Origin: Taenia hydatigena
Taxonomy: Eukaryota; Platyhelminthes; Cestoda; Cyclophyllidea; Taeniidae
Direction of reading: 5' to 3'
Assembly (NCBI GenBank): GCA_036345935.2
Contig: JADWOT020000292.1
Span: 1-64,000 of the forward strand
DNA: 64,000 nucleotides
The notes under the pieces are model-generated. The model was not told the DNA's origin. It worked only from the letters and a program-made list of their open reading frames with translations, and made no database searches. Each line of letters starts with the position of its first letter. Positions within the stretch are counted from its first letter, which is position 1. The position numbers and the translations under genes were made by a program. Shown piece by piece: positions 49,360 to 60,739 of this stretch.

Positions 49360-50600
49360 ATGTTAGTCTTCGGACAATTGAAAGTAAACACGCGCGTAGT
49401 AAACAATGAAGGTGCCGAAGAGGACTACCCCATCAGCATCCCCTCTTGTGCGTACACATACATGCAGATGAGTCAAGCCTGTCGACGCTGCCTGTGTGCG
49501 ACGCCGGGCCTTCAGGCTGCTGCTAATTGTCAAATTAAGCGGCCGAGGCGTCAGCACCAACACTGCGCGTTTCGGAGGGACGTCAGCAGGATGCAAGTGA
49601 GGAGTTTGAGACAATGCTATCACCCACCTCGCCGCAGTATTCCCCATCCTAGTCGTCCATATTTGCCAGTAGGTTAAATGCACATTGCTTATCTTATTCT
49701 ACATCCCTTATGCCCACGCCCTCCTGCCGCCATCTTCCCCTCCTCTTCACTCACCTCCTTCTTACCTTCCTGAGGAGGAAGAGACGCTGTAGTTGGTACC
49801 CAATAACCACTCCGGCACTTCGTCAGGATTATATTTCTCCACTTTCTTTACGCCAGCGCATTAACCCGCGACTTCAACGGTGTGAGGCAGAGCATCACCA
49901 GGGCCTGATGCTGGTGAGTTTGCATCTAGCTAATACAATTAGATGGAGACCCATCAACCATCATCACCGGCGCCACCAACGCTGGCCCGGCCTCACCCAT
50001 TCTGTCGCCATCATCCTCGTTTAATCGTCCAAACTTTAACTCTACTTAAAGTAGAAATACAAACAGGAAATGCAATTAATACCATGAAGTTGGAGGAGGA
50101 GAAGCCGTAAGAGAAATAATCATCCACTTAACAACCTGCCTGGACTAACGATGCCGCGGCTTTGAGACAACGTTTGCGCTGCATCGTATATCCGCTTCTA
50201 TCTTTCTTCTTCTTCTACTGCAGGGCGTACATAGGATAACACGCACCTTGCAGTAACAATGTAATCCCGCCATAATGGTACCAAGTAATGGCAGAAGTCT
50301 TCTCCTGGCTACCTTCCCCATTCTGCTGTCACTACTCTACCTCCACCTCCTCTTATCCCTCCTTCTCCCCCTCCTATCACACAAAAATGTTGTGCCAAAA
50401 TTGCACGAAAAAGGGGGCAGGAAGGAAACAAAGGGCGGATAAGAAAAAGGTGAATGTGGGAGGAAAAAGCAATAAAGGCAGTAAAGAGATAAAGAATATG
50501 GAAGGAAGAAGCGGGTATAGGACAAGCGCAATACGATTGGAAGTAGCCATCCAGCATACTTGCGCATATCGCCAACGGAGACGGTGGGGTTGCCGACGAT
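49360..50600. other. Coding-like segments of undetermined strand
   Basis: GC-richer DNA with open frames on both strands. On plus, an exon-like stretch ends at ATGCAA|GTGAGG (about 49597), and about 49885-50023 can be read as RASPGPDADGDPSTIITGAT then NAGPASPILSPSSS and a stop, across one GT..AG junction. On minus, a Glu-rich frame leads into KVKLVGATVIVGNPTVSVGD with a GTATGC donor near 50560. I cannot decide between strands and recognise no domain. Confidence 0.3.
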
Positions 50601-50625
50601 GACAGTAGCGCCTACTAACTTGACC

Positions 50626-51189
50626 TTCTCCTCCTCCTCCTCCTCCTCCTCCTCCTCCTCCTCCNNNNNNNNNNNNNNNNNNNNNNNNNNNNNNNNNNNN
50701 NNNNNNNNNNNNNNNNNNNNNNNNNNNNNNNNNNNNNNNNNNNNNNNNNNNNNNNNNNNNNNNNNNNNNNNNNNNNNNNNNNNNNNNNNNNNNNNNNNNN
50801 NNNNNNNNNNNNNNNNNNNNNNNNNNNNNNNNNNNNNNNNNNNNNNNNNNNNNNNNNNNNNNNNNNNNNNNNNNNNNNNNNNNNNNNNNNNNNNNNNNNN
50901 NNNNNNNNNNNNNNNNNNNNNNNNNNNNNNNNNNNNNNNNNNNNNNNNNNNNNNNNNNNNNNNNNNNNNNNNNNNNNNNNNNNNNNNNNNNNNNNNNNNN
51001 NNNNNNNNNNNNNNNNNNNNNNNNNNNNNNNNNNNNNNNNNNNNNNNNNNNNNNNNNNNNNNNNNNNNNNNNNNNNNNNNNNNNNNNNNNNNNNNNNNNN
51101 NNNNNNNNNNNNNNNNNNNNNNNNNNNNNNNNNNNNNNNNNNNCCTTCTCCGCCTCCTCCTCCTCCTCCTCCTCCTCCTCCTCCTCCTC
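50626..51189. repeat. (TCC)n tract containing a 479 bp assembly gap
   Basis: TCC/CCT triplets at 50626-50664 and 51153-51189 flank N at 50665-51143. Long open frames across the N run are artefacts of translating unknown bases and repeat triplets (poly-Ser, poly-Leu, poly-Glu). Confidence 0.97.
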
Positions 51190-51206
51190 ACTTTTCCACT
51201 TGATAC

Positions 51207-51689
51207 TTGTTCTTTCTGCATGTTTCTCTAATAGTTGAAAGCAGCCAAATACACACCTACCAGCATCAACGCTTGCTACTCCTCCATCCCACTCTATCGG
51301 CATCATTCCGATACAACGACGACGGACAACTCACACGCACTGCTGCGACAATCCTTCTAGACAGCCGTCAACACACCACACTTGGACCAATGCCGACAAC
51401 GACCAGACAGCCATATTGTTGTTGCAGTGGGATTGAAGGATACGATCTCCAACGCTCGTCACACCAGAACCAAAACAGAGCGGTCATGACGAAGCTCCAC
51501 ATGTGTCGCAGCGATACGCACAATTTACCGCATAAAATCAGCCAACTCATCCCTTCCAACACCAATCACCACTACCACCGACACCACCACCATCACCATC
51601 GCCGTAGCGAAGCAAAACACGCCGCTATCGGGTCGAGATTGCCGCTTCTGTCAATAGCAGTAGTTACGCATTTGTATGAACAAGTATAA
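51207..51689 (+). other. Coding-like open frame with His-rich tail
   Basis: 160-codon open frame right of the gap; includes SASFRYNDDGQLTRTAATIL and a histidine-rich stretch from CAC/CAT repeats. The opposite strand is also partly open. It may be a last exon of a plus-strand gene, but no domain is recognisable. Confidence 0.25.
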
Positions 51690-51699
51690 GATTAACTTT

Positions 51700-53100
51700 C
51701 ATAACACCCCCAACAACACTTCGGCCATAGTACTACGTCAGGTGCTACAAATTCAAACCTAATGAACAAGGCTGTGCACAGTGACGAATGCAGCAAATAT
51801 TTGAGCTAAATAAAGGAAATAATTTAGGATGCTCATCTTCTTATTTGCAAATATCTAGGGTTTATTAAGAGTCTTGATGCGTATTCTTAAACACTAATTA
51901 ATTGCCTGCATAAAATTGTTTTTAAACGATCAGCAGTCTTAGCAGTGAGCTTCTCTCCATCATTTCCTTTCCAATGTCTTCTGATGCAGTCACTTCATCA
52001 CTCCTGAAGCCTGTCACTTTGCCTCCATTTGTGTCCATATGTTCATGTGCACAATCCCCTACTGTCTGCCACCATTATTCGGATGGTCGAAGGTGTACAA
52101 TTTACATCGACTGATGCGGTAAAGTGTTCGTCGGTTGTAGGATGCGGTGTGCAGTGTGTAAACATGCATCGAAACGTGGCCAACGCTTGGGTTCTTATGT
52201 GCTCGTTGTGTTGCGCAAAGAGCCCCACAGGCTTGTTTGCACTACCATCGACGGCTGACGTTTGCATGAGGCTTTTGGGAGTGGTTTGAGGAGATGTGAC
52301 TCCACTCGAGTACGGTCACTGTGTGTACTTCTTCATTGCGTGGTGATTGTAAAAATGCAAAGTGTAGATTGTGTTAACATGACGGAGTTCTGTTCCAGTG
52401 GTTCTTTTTAAAGTCGTGATAGATGGTAGCAGTAGAGAGAGACTTGCTATGGAGGTGCGCAAGGGGTAGAGGCCAGAGGCGGCCCGCTGGAGGGACCTTT
52501 TGTCTTCCTACCAAAGTAAGGTCTGCGAGCACTGGATTCCTATCATCGTGAGTCATCGATAGAGGCTAGATGGGTGGTTGTGGTCATCTTCAGCAGAGTT
52601 GGTCTTCGCAGGAGCCTGTGTGGAAGAGAATGAGGTATGCGAGAGTTGGCGAAGGTTTCATTCACAAATGCGTAATTGGTTTGGTGTATCAGCGTATTGA
52701 TAGGATTGATACATTTCTACGTAACTTCTTGAGTTGTTGAGAAGAGGCGGTGCTGCAGCGTTTGGGACGAGGCATTTCGGAGAAAAGGAGTTTAAGGTGG
52801 CATTAAGCAGGGAGGGAGGCTTTGCGGCCTTTTTGTGGGCAGTGTGTCAGATATGGTCATTAGCAGTGCATGCTCGCCAACACTTCACTTTTCTATATTC
52901 TTTTACAGATGGAGTTGTCTGTTTGCGATTTTTCCACCTCTGCCAAAAATGTGGCAACCAGTCGGTGAAAATTGGAAACATCACTGTTATAGTAGTAGTG
53001 GTGGTACTTTAAAACGGTGACAACACTTGAGCATCCTCACCGCCGCCGTCGTCGACGTTAAGGACTAAGAAGCGGCATGCCACACACAGAAGGGTGGAGG
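51700..53100. other. Intergenic, no supported gene
   Basis: Overlapping short frames on both strands, none with a recognised motif. Confidence 0.4.
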
Positions 53101-53377
53101 AAACCCTACTTCAAGAGGCTCCCACCACCTATGTTGCCACCAGAAATTATCTGCGACCAAACAAAATGCAATCGTCTCAATGCCTGTGGAGGCTGTGTGC
53201 CACAGCTGTGCCCCTGAACGAACAATCGCATCTCCAATGCGGTGTTGTCATCGTTGGAAGAAGTCGAATGACCTGTAAATGCTATGTATTTGGACATGAT
53301 TGGTTGAAAAATATGATGCGTATGGAAGTTTACCTCTGTTCTACCAGATGTTGGCGTTGCAAAATTGGCGGTAGCGT

Positions 53378-53445
53378 GTAGGGAGGGAAGGAGGGAGGAA
53401 GGGAGGAAGAGAAGAGGAACGAGAAAAGAGTGAGGGAGGAGGGGA
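53378..53445. repeat. Purine-rich (GGA/GAA) tract
   Basis: Plus strand almost purely G and A. No coding meaning assigned. Confidence 0.85.
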
Positions 53446-53610
53446 ATAAATAGCTAAGGCAATGGCTGGTGGACGAGATGAGACGCCCTCCCACATCTAA
53501 CGAAGTATTTGGATGGCCACGTGGAGGTTGTTGCTGTAGGATAGATGGTGGTAGCGTGGGCGATGAGCAGTGCATAAGCTCTGCATTGACATCACCCATC
53601 ACACAGTCAC

Positions 53611-55801
53611 TGTTGGCAGTCCTGGCGACGATACAGACGAGACGCTCGTGCGAATAGTAGTAGTAATGCTGGCGTAGAGTTCGGGACAAAGGTGGCAGCA
53701 CTGTGCGTGGAATGCTGAGGTATATCAAACGCAGCACAGCAACGTACCCAATTTGATTGACAACCGACGGCCAGTACCACCACATTTCACAAGGCAGCAC
53801 ATCGTTGCCTGTAGGAAAATGCAGTAAGGAAGGGAAATAATGGCCTGATACCTCCTCCTCCTCCTACTTCTCCTCGAAACGAATGCCCATTTGCGTGACC
53901 ACTTCGAGCCTCGCACTTTGTAACACAACTTGCCATCAGTGTGGGCCACTAGGTCATGTGTGATGATGTAGTAGGTCTCCCTTCCCACCTTCCACACCCT
54001 CTTCAGATTTTTTCGCCAATCCCCTCATCCCACACCACCTACCGCGCACACTGCCATTCCACCACCGACAGTCTGCCAGAAGAGATTGCCAAACGGATGT
54101 GAAACAAATAATAGTCTCAAGTGGTTCCATCTTAGTAAACAATCAGCCCCTCAAGTAGCCAGCAGTGGGAATGCCAAGTGCCCAATGAGCACACCATCTT
54201 CTACCCACGCGGGCATTCTAGCAACTGCGATAGTCACCACCACCATGCATTCATTACTCCTGATGAAGAGGGGAGAGGATAGGCAGAGGGCAAAGGCCAA
54301 CAGCTAACACACGCATTGAAAGTATGCGGATACGAAGGACACAAGGGACAACGTTATGAAAGACAAGGCATCCTTACATGAGCGGAGTAATGCCAGAGGT
54401 GAAATGTTCGCACTTGGCCAACGAGCAAGATCACCTCGCCTGAAGCAATTGACGACTCAACTGTCCGCAGTCTTGTCGCAACTGCCACAGCGCCACCACA
54501 AGTTGGAGGTTTTTGACGTAGCAAACATGACTTTGCCGTATGGTGATGAGGACCATTATTCACTTCCTACTCTCCGAAGACTTAAACGATGTGATAGTGG
54601 CGCTGGAAGGCATCATCTACTTCGGTCAAGCATGCACAAATACATTCTGTTTAGAGGTCAGTTAACCCGAAACGGTAACAGCAACAGCAAAAACAACGGC
54701 AACAATGACAAGGACAGCAAGAAGAAAGAGAACGCATCACGCGTCGAATGTTGTTGCGAAGGCGTCTTCTCCACTGCAAAGGCAAAAGGAGCATTGAGGC
54801 TTATTGATAGCAGCAGAAGCAGTGGTAGTAGTAGCAGAGGTAGATAAAGGCGCACTTAATGTAAGGCGAAGGGACTGTTGGCGAGCCTCCGACCCAACTG
54901 TCAAATGAGAGCGAAACCGATGATGGCGATAAAGATGGATGGTGGATGGGTTGGTAGAGAGTCAAGAGAGGTGGGTAGGTAGCATTCACTCACCCGACAT
55001 GCTGTCTGGGTTAACGATGTCGCGAGCCGATGAGAGGAGGGGTAGGGGAGCATTGTCCTCCAACTCGTGCCTTTCCTCTAGAGGGACGGCCGATGATGAT
55101 GATGATGATGATGATAACCCGTGTGTGGTTGTAACTTGCCTTAACTACGCTTCACCTTGCCACCTCCCTCACCAGGCGCCAACCACGTGGTTGGGCGAGG
55201 AGGCAGAGAGGTGGTCGGAGGTGTCCAATCTCAACGACGTGCCCGTGCTATTGCCGGTGACTGAAAGGGCTGTCCCTTCTCCCTGAGCCTGCCCTGTCCA
55301 TCATCCTCTTCGTGAGGAATGAGTAAGTCCTCCACTTCATAGTTCACCTGCAAGCCTGCGTCAAGGGAAAGGAGGAGAAGGTGGCGAGGAAAGAAAGGGA
55401 AGAAGAAGGAAAAGAAAAAGAAGGAGAAGAAGCCTACCTCACTTTACTTTTACGATTCGCAGGTGCTCATTGGGTGAGCAGCCTGTGAATCCCTGCATTT
55501 TCCACTTTCCACAGTTCCACTAGCACTGGGAAAAAAGCATCATGAGATCAAGCAAAAGGTCGCACATACAAATGTCTATTGAAGGCTGTCTTGGAGAAGC
55601 AGTGAGGTGGATTGCGTCGAATAAGAAACATCACTGCCCTCTTGATGGTCACTTAGACCGCCATCGATGCGCGCCGCATGCGTTAGCGGATCCTCAAGGA
55701 GCGCCAACTCTTAACTAACCTTCCTCTTCGACTGTGTTGGACACGGCATCTGATGCCGGATTGCAGTCAGCAGCTCCTCCAATGGATGCGGTGAGATTCC
55801 G
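53611..55801 (-). CDS. Unidentified multi-exon gene (candidate exons)
   Basis: Several minus-strand segments read as exons with splice sites. 55801-55720: HPLEELLTAIRHQMPCPTQS, donor GTTAGT. About 55710-55579: LALLEDPLTHAARIDGGLSD. 55347-55173: VNYEVEDLLIPHEEDDGQ, then a frame change to GNSTGTSLRLDTSDHLSASS, donor GTGAGG. About 55130-54994: poly-Ser then AVPLEERHELEDNAPLPLLS, donor GTGAGT. About 54480-54378: GEVILLVGQVRTFHLWHYSA, donor GTAAGG. About 53996-53876: ETYYIITHDLVAHTDGKLCY. 53808-53748: NDVLPCEMWWYWPSVVNQIG, flanked by TTTCCTACAG and GTACGT. 53700-53611: AATFVPNSTPALLLLFARAS. The last three join in one phase. The upper part looks like a low-complexity linker, the lower part like a folded domain. 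I do not recognise the family, and neither gene end is placed. Plus-strand frames here are antisense. Confidence 0.45.
55092..55115. repeat. (GAT)n trinucleotide repeat
   Basis: Eight GAT units, read as poly-Ser in the minus-strand candidate exon. Confidence 0.92.
55365..55436. repeat. Purine-rich (GGA/GAA) tract
   Basis: Nearly pure A/G on the plus strand, so a polypyrimidine tract on minus, where the neighbouring candidate gene is read. It would sit in an intron of that gene. Confidence 0.85.
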
Positions 55802-56277
55802 CTGACGAAAAAAACAACTTCTACCACCACCATTCCACATCTGGATCCGTTGTTCACCTCTGATCTTTATTAAAAGATTTATTTATGTGTCTACACTCCT
55901 TAATCTGACCGTTCTATGAAGCTTAAAATAAAACTTGTTTTAAGTGATCACTTCAACGATTTTTAAAATGAAATAGTTGGAAGAACTTCAAAATTTATCA
56001 AGATCTCGTAATTACCACAGGCTTCCTGGGGTTTGGCGGAACTCATTATGCTCCCACTGAAGGAAGCATCGGACCTTACCTGTTTCTAGGTCCCAAAAAT
56101 ACAAAACATTTGTTCCATAACTACAGAAAATACCACTCCTGCATAATTACATTCATTAAACAAGGAATACTCAGAGAATAAATAACGAACTCAAGAAAAG
56201 ATACTTAAGTCCTCGAAGAAACACTAGATTAAGAAAAAATTTTGCTATGGGGACATCAATCCTAATTTCAAACCAAA

Positions 56278-56680
56278 GGTGACTGACTCGAGGGTGACAA
56301 GTCGAATGCAAGCAATAATCGGTTATGCAATTCATCAAAGCTGGCATCGAAATTATCGTTATCGTCAGCAGCAGGTACAAACGAGGGTTCAAAAGGCGGA
56401 GCCAAAATTCACAGGGTCTCAGGTACCGCCATTTCACTTCATCGTCGGATTCGGGGTGGCTATTTACTCCAAAATGGCTTTGACATCCATTTTCAGGGCG
56501 TACAACTGGTCCACAAAATGCGGTCGCCAGCAACAACAGTAATGCAGCGCATCCTCAAGCGGTAGCTCCACAGTGGCCAACTTATCCTCGCCCTTGATAG
56601 TGCGTGCAGTCACCACCTCCAGCGGAGGGCCGCCTTCCAGCATGGCGGGTGTTCCGGCCACAATCAGCCTTCCAGCTGCC
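56278..56680 (-). other. Unassigned coding-like segments
   Basis: One frame at about 56680-56464 gives LIVAGTPAMLEGGPPLEVVT, ARTIKGEDKLATVELPLEDA and FVDQLYALKMDVKAILE then a stop. Another at 56407-56278 gives APPFEPSFVPAADDNDNFDA and LHNRLLLAFDLSPSSQSP. Base and codon texture is protein-like, but the two are in different frames with stops between, and the first overlaps the end of methionine aminopeptidase homology. They could be exons of the gene at 53.6-55.8 kb or remains of a separate gene. Confidence 0.3.
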
Positions 56681-58958
56681 CTCGTTGATCATTGGGTCGA
56701 TTGTGAAACAATGACCTGGAGCTGTCGATCCCACAGCTTTGTCTTCTATCGATGATAAATAGAGAGCTGTAGAGCCTGTGCTTAAATTAATTTAGGAAGT
56801 AGATTTTCATGATGAGTAATACCTTATTAAAGGAAGTAGACGTAAAATAAAAGGACCTTTTGTACTCGTTTGCAGCATTATATAAGCCTCGGTTCAGGTC
56901 ACTTTGCAAATAGAAATGCCTGCAATTTCAAATGCCAATCAAACCTAATTGGAACCAGTAACACAGCGATGCCTGAAAGGAGCCCAAGTGCGGCGAAATG
57001 TGTTGTAAACAACTGAGAAACCTGGGGCTAAAACAAGACAATTCGTCCCTGCACTACTTTACATTGTTAATTTTGTCGATACGGTTTTATCGCTGCTACG
57101 CATTTAAAACGCAACTCAGGTAACAAACTTTAGCCTTCTTAGGTAAAATAGTCGCTACTGCTGCTTAATAGGCCCAAACACTTTGACCCAGTGGTTCTCC
57201 AGGTATCATGGAGCAAATAAGTAGATTCAGAAGAGGAATTATTCGGGCGGCAAGTTTTGATGAGTAGTGACTTACGAGCATAGTGGGGTGTTGGGTGGAC
57301 AGTGGAAGAGTCTGTACACACCGCGGCCGCAATAGGTTCGCACCACCCAAAAACCGTCAACATTTGCGTGCCGTTGAATGATGTCTCCCATCTCGCGGTA
57401 CTTCATCCCCACACGAACTGCGGTAGATGAAAACATTATCACCTCATCGGTTTACAAAAATTTAGGTCAAATGGTCTATTTAATAGTCAGAAAGCATTGC
57501 CATTTAAAGTAGAGGTCGGTCAATGGAGGGGTTCACCTCATACAAAAGTCTTTAAGTTCACATAAGAAAGCAACGAGTAACTCGCTTCAAGTTTAAATAA
57601 CAACTAAAAAGCACCTGCCAGCACAGCTGAAACATTCTGTGTGTGTGGGTAAAAAAACGTGCTAACGTTCCCATTCCTCCAAAAGGATCTATCCCTTTTG
57701 CCATTTCGCCACACAGCAGTTTATGAACAAGCGCTCAGGGTGATCCAGGCGTTCCACGGGCTATGTATTGCTGTCCTGTAGGCGGGAAATGCTGATAACC
57801 ACCACGATCGAGACAAGAGACGACAGACAGACAGACAGAATTCTCGAAGAGAGTTCATTCAAACCATTCAAATTTATTACTGATCGACGGTCGAACCTCC
57901 CGCCTTCCTGCAGTACCTTGTGTAAACGCCTTAGTAGATAGAAGTGAGCCTTTAATTTTCGCACGTTGTTGGATACATGCAAACAGTAAAACAGTCGCCC
58001 GAGCTCACTTTGTTCATGCACGACATACGCAGGGCACTAGCGACACCAATTCGACATATCTGGCACACACCACGATACGATAAACGCCCCTCAAAGCAGG
58101 CAAACAGATAAAAGAATGCGCAATTGGGCTAAAAATTGAGACCTAAATGAGCACACAGACGCACTTCAGAAGGTATGCGACCTCGATGAATTGAGTAAAT
58201 GTGCGAAGATTAAAGCAAAAGGGCTCACCAGCATCCATTGTTGAGGATTCTCACGAAGACCGTCTCGTTTAAATTGCAATGGAAACCACCAAAGTGGATG
58301 GTTATGTCAACTGAGCATCAAAGAAGGGTCAAGGGTAGAAACCGTCAGCATTACATTATGAGGAAAAGTACCACTGAGCAATAAACGATGGAATAGCACC
58401 AAAGTTGGAATTAGCAAAGTTTTACACAAATCCAGTTTGCCTCCAACCGCTGTCACTTCTGATGATGACTTATTCAATTTGCTTAAAAATTACGCCGATT
58501 TAAATGTACCTGTCTTGTGAGGATGGTGCTGTCAAGCTATAGTGTTAGCTTACGCATAGTTTGAAGTGAACGTATCCAAAGCACTCTTCGGATTAAAATA
58601 ATCCACACAGAACTCATTTGTGAGATTAAAATCAGTAAACAGCTAATTCCGGTTTTAACTTGCATAAAATTGATATCATGCCGAGGACTTACTGTTAAGA
58701 ATGTCTCCCTCGGCAAGAGGCCGCTGATCAAGAATACCATGACAAATTGCTTCGTTTACCAATCCAAAGGTAACGAAGAATAATTATCGAAAGAAGGAGA
58801 AACTTACGTGCAGCAGGAATTGAGAAAGTTGAAAGAATTGAGCGGTGGGGATAACCCTCCCGATCTATGCAGGCCTCGTTGACAATTCAATCGATTTCGT
58901 CAGTTGTCATACCAACTCCAACCATCGCGATTGCCTCATGGAGAACTTATCGTGTCAA
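56660..58958 (-). pseudogene. Methionine aminopeptidase type 1 pseudogene, introns retained
   Basis: Intact members remove the initiator methionine in the cytosol. Exons in order: 58958-58808 (VLHEAIAMVGVGMTTDEID, CIDREGYP, then NFLNSCCT in another frame), 58764-58693 (VNEAICHGILDQRPLAEGDI), 58310-58229 (DITIHFGGFHCNLNETVFV), 57417-57276 (VGMKYREMGDIIQRHANVDG, FWVVRTYCGRGVYRLFH, then PHYA shifted) and 56745-56660 (KAVGSTAPGHCFTIDPMINE). Defects: in-frame stops before VLHEA and after DEID, a frameshift in exon 1, a TG instead of AG acceptor plus one extra base in the next exon, a frameshift before PHYA, and Asn (HCNLNET) where the family has its second metal-binding Asp. Exons for the N-terminus, part of the middle and the C-terminus were not found. 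Retained introns (one about 43 bp) indicate a decayed gene duplicate, not a retrocopy. Confidence 0.88.
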
Positions 58959-59149
58959 CTAAGAGGGTTGCGCAAAATAAGTGAGAGCTCTTGGCCTTCC
59001 GTTCTGACACCGGAACTCTAGTATCTGCATAGTGGAGGAGAGTGACGCTCCGGAACAGGCCTATATGGAGTCTAAAAGAAAACGATCAATGCATTTTTAG
59101 ACGCAACATCTTGCCTTCTTTGCCGGTCTAAGTGGACCGGTGAAATGGT

Positions 59150-59968
59150 AGCCATTGAATGTGCTGCCCAGTTCCGAGGGAGGAAACATGCACTTCCCCT
59201 CTAATAATTTCTACCAAGACCTGGGCAATCAAGCAAACCGAAGCAGAACCCATGAAGTCGCAAGACGCCAAGACAGCCGCGTCAACCTTTTCCAATCGTT
59301 GGATCTGTCAACACGGAGTGCCTGAATCAGTTCATAGCGGCCAAGGTCCTAATTTCGGAAGCCGATTCTTCGCTGAACTATGCAGGTCTCTCAGAATCGC
59401 AAAGACGCGCACGACACCTGGACACCCTCAGGGCAACTGACAAGTGGAAAGAACCAACCGGACCCTGATAGGGCTACTAAAGGCTTTTACGAAGAAAGCA
59501 CGACCGGAAGATTGGGATTTAAACCTTGGACGCGCTCTTCTCGCCTACGGGGCTACGGTCCATGCATCAACCGGTTTCTCTCCATTCAAGATGCCCACAG
59601 GCCGCGAACTGAGAGTTCCCTCTGGTGTATTCCTACCGAGTAAGGAAGTGGCTACTGACAACGCCCCGGAGTACGTACTACGTCTCAAACAATGGATAAG
59701 AAAGACGTTTAATCTTTGCCCGTCGACACCTTCAAAGGTCTCATACCAGACAAAAGAAATGCTACGGAAAGCACAGTCGACTCACCGCCTACCACGAAGG
59801 AGATCTCCTCCAAACATATCAGCCGATTCCCCGCCTGGAACACATCGCAAATTTCACCATCCTTGGAGTAAAGACCCCTTCCGTGTAGTAAAAACTTCTG
59901 TCTCCCACGAACTACCTCGTCTGGAATGCAGACCTCCGTACCGACCCAATAAACGTCCATCACAATAA
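59150..59968 (+). mobile_element. Ty3/Gypsy-type retrotransposon integrase fragment
   Basis: Frames from 59159 give the integrase core: RWICQHGVPESVHSGQGPNF, LCRSLRIAKTRTTPGHPQGN, a TGA at 59441-59443, then QVERTNRTLIGLLKAF and LNLGRALLAYGATVHASTGF SPFKMPTGREL in two parts. The frame ends at 59968, with decayed downstream sequence to about 60060. The Gly after HS sits where the family has a catalytic Asp, and with the stop this makes the copy inactive. No gag, protease, reverse transcriptase or RNase H is visible upstream, so the element is 5' truncated. The LTR-like repeat at 60658 lies in the expected 3' direction. Confidence 0.85.
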
Positions 59969-60657
59969 GATCCGACCTTACAGAGGTGCTCCGCCGGTCG
60001 GTTACGAGGACGAAACCTCCGTAATCGTAGAAGAAAGGCGAATCAATAGGAGTATGATTGCTTACATGGTTGCCTAACAGAGCATGGGCAGACAAAGCAT
60101 CAGTCCGTCGGGAGGGTAGCATTCTATGCCCTCCACTTTTTTTCAAGTAGTCTGAACTTTGGTCCCATAAAATGTCGGATGATGTGGCCTGCACTTGCTC
60201 GTTTTACAGGCCAGAGCAAACTCGACGGCAAAGCAATACGAACCGTCCGTGAAACTGTCTTCTGATGGCATTTGAGAGCGGCGCCCTATGCGGCAGCAGA
60301 AAGTAACACGTAGAAGCATTTGAAATAACTCGATCTCATCGGTGAATTTTTTAAGGTAGGTGTGTTGCAGTCAGGAAAACCCACCGCTCCTGACTATTGA
60401 AATTATTTACCACCATTGATTTTAAAAGTGTGAAGTTAAGTTTTGAAGAGCGGATGAGCAGATGAAGCACTGGTGACTAAATTAACCAGAAAATGAAAGT
60501 AATGAAAGCCGAACAGGTGAACCTTGCACGCGGTGTATCGGCAAATGTAGATAAGCTTTAAATACCATGAACTTGTTTTACATTTCCTTTGTGTAGTTTA
60601 ATGCACCGTGTAATTTAAGTTATCTATTGACTGAAGAACTTGTGGTGATGAATAGTG

Positions 60658-60739
60658 TAGCGTTCCGAGGCTCTCTCGGAGGCAGAATGCTAGGATAGAA
60701 TATATATATTCAACGGACAGAGGGAAATAGGCTGCTGGA
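60658..60739 (+). repeat. LTR-like repeat, copy 3 (truncated)
   Basis: TAGCGTTCCGAGGCTCTCTC, the TATATATATTCAACGGACAGAGG core and GGCTGCTGG match the first part of 2629-2845; the match stops at about 60739. About 650 bp downstream of the integrase fragment and in the same orientation, compatible with a 3' LTR remnant of that element. Confidence 0.5.

Noticed and set aside
50337..51306. Open frames of 223-309 codons across the N run
   Set aside because: Artefact of translating unknown bases and a trinucleotide repeat.
59709..60194. 161-codon minus-strand frame
   Set aside because: Antisense shadow of the Gypsy integrase region and its decayed 3' end.
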